From: Dryas octopetala
Taxonomy: Eukaryota; Streptophyta; Magnoliopsida; Rosales; Rosaceae
DNA: 64,000 nt
Direction: 5' to 3'
Assembly (NCBI GenBank): GCA_963921425.1
Contig: OY992833.1
Coordinates: 9,713,738-9,777,737 of the forward strand
The notes under the pieces were generated by a model. The model was not told the DNA's origin. It searched no databases and saw nothing but the letters and a program-made list of their open reading frames with translations. The translations under genes were made by a program, and so were the position numbers. Below are positions 60,033 to 64,000 of this stretch, in pieces (the stretch's first letter is position 1; every line of letters starts with the position of its first letter).

Positions 60033-62900
60033 CTATTTTTCCTTGCTGCAAAAAGAAATCAAGGAATCGACCAACTCTCTAAATTTTTCCTCATGAGCCT
60101 CCATTGAGGCTCTAGCAGCCTTAAAAGCTCGAAACTTCCCCTCATTCGTAGAAATCCTAGAATGTCGGAGCTTCTGGTTTAGTTGATCTTGATCATTTAT
60201 GGATCCATTGAGGCTTCTTATTTGCTCATGAAGGAAACTTTTTTGGGCTTCAAGAAGTTCTCGCTTTTGACGAATCTGCATTTCGACCTCAGTGATATGT
60301 AGTCAAATCCTCAAGTCGTTTTAAAAGACCTACCTGTTGTGTGATAAAAGTGTCTCTAGCAGCTAGGCATTCTTTGTTGCGATAAACCAGGGCATGAATG
60401 AGCTCAAGGTCAACATCGTCATCAAGCCTAATTGTTGCAGCATGAGCAGAAAGCTCATTTGCGGTCTTAAAAACTTTGTCAATACAAAGTGATCATGGCC
60501 GACTCCAATTACACGAATCAAGGATTGCAAAACTTCAAGTGAGCTATAAATTTCCTTTTGATGGGTCAATAGTTCTGCTAGTGTCTTGGAAGAAAAAAGA
60601 CGATCAAAGATGATTTCTATTTCATTCGCTATGAAGGCCTGTCTTGAAAAAGCCACATCGGGACCAAAACTTTCAAAAATGGAGGCCCCTATTCCCACAG
60701 GCTTAGGAATAACTACAGATTTGGCCACAATAATCGGAAGGTCAGCCGTTTCAATTCGAGAATTGGATTTAGTCCTTTCTGTGATAATGGTATTCTCCAT
60801 GTCAACTTCATTTGGAAGACTACTCAAAGAATCTGTCAACGATCTATTCTCTACCTTGGTTGAGATTGTCTTGTGCAGAACGTCATCCATACCAAGGATG
60901 TCTGTAGATGGTTCCCGAAAATTAACAGATGTGTCTGATCGCGAGCACTTTGCCCTGCGTCTTGGTGACTGTATTGGGAAGAGCATTTACTGGGCTATTC
61001 ACTTTTATTTATCTTCCCATTCTTTTTGGCAGGAGAACGAGAACTTTTGTTTCGCTGATTTGATATGAACTGTGTTTTGGCTTCATAAAGGTTTTTCTTT
61101 CTGGAAAATATAGAAATGTCCTTGAGCCTTAAGATAGGAAAGTCCTTTCTCCTATCAATGACACGAGTCCTATTTAAAATCTCATAAATGTCCCACACAT
61201 TTAGTTTCAAGTACGACGCATAAGTTCTCATCCACCATGAACAATACCACCATGTACATTGTCCGTGATAAAGAGAGCGTGTGACTTGAAATAGTGCTGA
61301 TGTGTCGCTTCTATAAAGTGACCTTTGAGTCGTCGCCATGTCCATAAAACTACAATGTTCTCTCTCTTGAACACTGAAAAAAAGTTCCTTCACAGGAACA
61401 CTTTGGCCAAAACCAAACTGCCTTGCAAATCTATTCGGATAATATGGTTCTAGCCAAGCATATTCACCTATTCTCACAGGTAGTAATGCGTGGCGAATGC
61501 AAGTCAAGATCTCAAGTTGGTCCTCAGATAGGCTACCATTATCCATAAAGGTACCTGCTTGTCTATCGTCCCAGGAACAAGCCCAATAATGTTCAGAGTA
61601 GACTCTAAAGACGATTCGAGTATGATCCATTTTTAAGTTTCTTGCTTCAATATCAGCATATCTTTTTAAATGGGGATATCACTCAGGATATGCACTGTCA
61701 GAATTCCGTTGGTATAGGTAAGGAAAGTATATGCCTAACCAACCAATAACGTAGTGAAATGGAAAGCAAGCACGAGATTTACTAGGGCCCCATGGGTCAA
61801 TTGCAATTTCCCCAAGACCGTGATAAATATAGCCTAAGACAGACGGTGCAAGAGAGACTTTGATCCCTTCCTCCATTAGGCATGTCATGTAAAAAGTTTC
61901 TGGTCTTATTTTCAGGCTATTGGAAGGTAGTACAAATCTGCTAAGCCAGAATGCTATGAAAGCGGCACAAGATCCTTTTTCAGAAACGTCCAATGGCATT
62001 GGTCGCTTGACCTCATATTTTCTGTTGTCTGGGTTATAAAGATTTTTCCCTCGAAAAAAATGAGCAAACCATTGCTCTAAGTAGACGTAGTTTCCCCCAT
62101 GGGCAATACACAAGTTCAAATGGATTCTCAAAAGCTTACTAACGGTAATGGGGTATTTTGCATCTTCACATAAATATTTGTTCTCAAGGATAAATTCTAC
62201 GTATGGAACGCCTAAAATTGGCAGGCCACCAATTACCTTGAGATCCTGTAAAGAAATGCTCATCTCACCAGCTACGTGATGGAAAGTGTTAGCCAGTGGG
62301 CCCCATAATTCGCAAAATGCTCGTAGAACATTTGGGCAATAATCATAAGAGAAGCGAGAAATGCTAACCGCACCAAATATACCTGCTTCTTCTAAGATGT
62401 CCCCAAAATCTCTTAGAATAAGAACAATCCATGACGAAATACGGGCATTGTTGGTAACTCAGCCCCTGCAGTTAAGTTCTGTGCCCCAATCTTGTCTTTC
62501 AATATCTTGTCTAGCACTGGATAATATTCTGGCCCAACTTTCTCCACAATGTCTCCATCGAAGTCATTATTCACATTCATTAAAGTATGAGCTTGAAATA
62601 AGTTATTGTATGTTTGACCAAGCCTGACCCGTCTTCTAGATACGGGTCAAATTCAAAGCGGCCAGAGCGTATGGTGGTGGTGGAAGACCAAGCCACTGGG
62701 TCTTGGAGATGGTGCTCGTCGCAATTAATGAAGGACAAAGATAATGACCTCGAGTAATGGGGGCCATTTGACAAAATATGACTGCGTTTATCAAATGCCT
62801 GATTTGCAATAAGTTGACCTCGTGCATCCATAACCTAAAGCAAAGTAAAAAAAAAAAAAAAAAAGGGGTTAGAATTGGTACCACAATGCAAGAGATCATC
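60033..62900 (-). pseudogene. Fossil antisense ORF region with plant mobile domain, inside the gypsy element
   Basis: Minus-strand coding segments lie between pol and the 3' LTR. The best preserved part (about 61.7-62.3 kb) has the aminotransferase-like plant mobile domain (PMD) pattern: ISLQDLKVIGGLPI near its start, an Arg/Pro-rich WFAHFFRGK region, and CAAFIAFWLSRFVLP. Downstream segments (61.0-61.6 and 60.0-61.0 kb) continue the domain and end in a coiled-coil-like tail. PMD proteins occur in MULEs, in gypsy elements and as host genes (MAIL1/MAIN in Arabidopsis, needed for silencing). Its place before the polypurine tract makes it part of the retroelement. It is interrupted in a few places. 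Confidence 0.7.
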
Positions 62901-62950
62901 AAGCGTCGTACGCATAAAGTTGTTCTACACACATTGCTTGAGGGGGCAAC

Positions 62951-64000
62951 TGTTGAGATATAAATTTTCAAAAAAAAAAGGAGAAAATTAAGGACATGGG
63001 CTCACGTTTTGGGGTCCAACAAATCAAAATACATGCAAAACAAAATACTAGGAAGAAGGATAAATGCAAAGAGAAAAAAAAAAAAGTTACAAAAAGAAAA
63101 AGGATAAATGCAGGAGATTGGTCATCCATCTGCAAGTTTTGAATTCAATTTTTGAATTCATAGCTAATCCTCAACCTCTTTCAAGTTGATCCTCTACCCC
63201 CTATGATGCCTATAAAAGAGGGCAGCATGGAGTTGGGAGAGGCATTGAGAAAATAACACTGAAAGGCTGCATAAAAGGTTGAGTTCTCTAAGAAATAAGC
63301 AGAGGAACGTGCATCCGCCAAAGCTTTGTTATCACTAGGTAGATGAAACTTCTTTTCATGGTTCCTTTCAATTTGGTTTCGGTTGAAACCACAAAGTTTA
63401 TCAAGGATTCGGCTGAATCCATTCTCTTCCATTCTCTTGTAATCGGTTCCGGCTGAAACCACAAAAATTCAACAAAGGATTTGGCTGAAACCATAAAGAA
63501 TTCTAATGAATCCATATACCTCAAATACTGAGTGGATTTTGCCAAATCCATGGTGTATTGAGTTTCAAAAAGAAAAGTGCAGTTGGTCTGCTGATTAAGA
63601 GGATATTAAGTTTACCTGCAAGGAAATAAAAATAAAGGATCAATTTTTAAAAAAAAAACTAATGGCAATAAAAGAGTTAAAGTAAACAAAAATTGTTTCT
63701 TTCCTCAACGAAAAATGCCGACCTTTAGATCAGGAGCCTCAAAAAATAAGGAAGCTTCCTGTTTTGTTTCGTTCTCTGCAAAGGAAAAGAATAATCCTTA
63801 CATGCCTTGATCACTCCCTGCACAAAGCAAGCAATTCAGTTATGAAAATATACACAAGCGACATCTATCTGATTGGTATCTGCAAAGAGAAAGTTTATCA
63901 AAAATATATATAAGAGTTGTTTTTCTCACCTCTTGGAACTACGGAACCTGCACAAAAGAAAAGAGAAGTAAATCAACCATGGAGTGTTCTTTCTTTTCTT
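62951..64000 (+). mobile_element. Fossil 3' LTR of the gypsy element, right end outside window
   Basis: It starts TGTTGAGATATAAATTTTC four bases after the polypurine tract (cttgaggggg at about 62937-62946). A promoter-like TATA box (CCTATAAAAGAGG) lies at about 63209. Repeats of GGCTGAAACC and AATCC around 63375-63500. It runs past the window edge or ends unseen. Confidence 0.6.

Larger units (their letters stand above)
54188..64000 (+). mobile_element. Fossil Ty3/gypsy (Tat-like) retroelement with antisense ORF, runs out of window
   Basis: Parts in order: gag-distal and protease region, reverse transcriptase, RNase H, integrase, a short repeat block, an antisense plant-mobile-domain ORF, a polypurine tract (about 62938-62946) and the start of a 3' LTR (62951). 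Order RT-RNase H-integrase gives Ty3/gypsy; the long 3' region with an extra antisense ORF suggests the Tat/Ogre-related lineage. The left boundary is unclear because a foreign LTR piece abuts it; no matching 5' LTR is present. It is clearly broken, with ten or so interruptions across pol, and old. Confidence 0.8.

Noticed and set aside
60586-61068. Plus-strand frame of 160 codons
   Set aside because: Antisense shadow of the plant-mobile-domain region; no recognisable motif.

Overview
This is a plant nuclear window. It carries spliced genes with GT-AG introns, a plant-type biotin synthase, a P-class pentatricopeptide repeat (PPR) gene and a plant histidine-pathway gene, embedded in transposable elements typical of angiosperms. 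A eudicot is likely from the gene structures and AT-rich intergenic DNA. The species cannot be named from the sequence alone.

Only three ordinary host genes are present. BIO2 (biotin synthase, + strand, 10.8-15.6 kb) has six exons that join into a 381-residue protein. A mitochondrial-type PPR gene resembling Arabidopsis At1g06710 (+ strand, 25.2-29.1 kb) has one very long exon and a 14-codon last exon. HISN1 (ATP phosphoribosyltransferase, - strand, 51.1-47.1 kb) has ten exons that join into 381 residues. They are metabolically unrelated and simply lie on the same chromosome arm.

Transposable elements fill most of the rest. 1-8.4 kb is the right part of a large Mutator-like element (MULE) of the Kaonashi/Ulp1 type. 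Its MURA-like transposase runs rightward, and a convergent ten-exon gene encodes a Ulp1-type cysteine protease. 16.7-25.1 kb is a stack of nested insertions: a Pack-MULE-like element holding a host gene fragment, a second terminal-inverted-repeat (TIR) element split by an LTR, two long-TIR MULEs with 9-bp target duplications, and a third GC-rich TIR element. 31.4-36.1 kb holds small TIR elements, a LINE scrap and a FAR1-related scrap. 35.1-40.2 kb is a complete-ended hAT element with an 8-bp target duplication and a decayed transposase. 41.5-44.6 kb is a solo LTR with a 5-bp target duplication. 51.4-52.7 kb is a near-palindromic MULE with a perfect 9-bp duplication. 53.5-64 kb is a fossil Ty3/gypsy element of Tat-like type. 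It carries an antisense plant-mobile-domain ORF between pol and its 3' LTR, and it is flanked on the left by an LTR piece of another family.

The most unusual signals are four. Several different MULE-type TIR families here share short motifs phased at 31/29/30 bp. A CAGTTTCAGT motif spreads through both coding and non-coding parts of the Ulp1-MULE. A perfect 30-bp-arm hairpin lies in the transposase intron. The retroelement carries an antisense plant-mobile-domain ORF.
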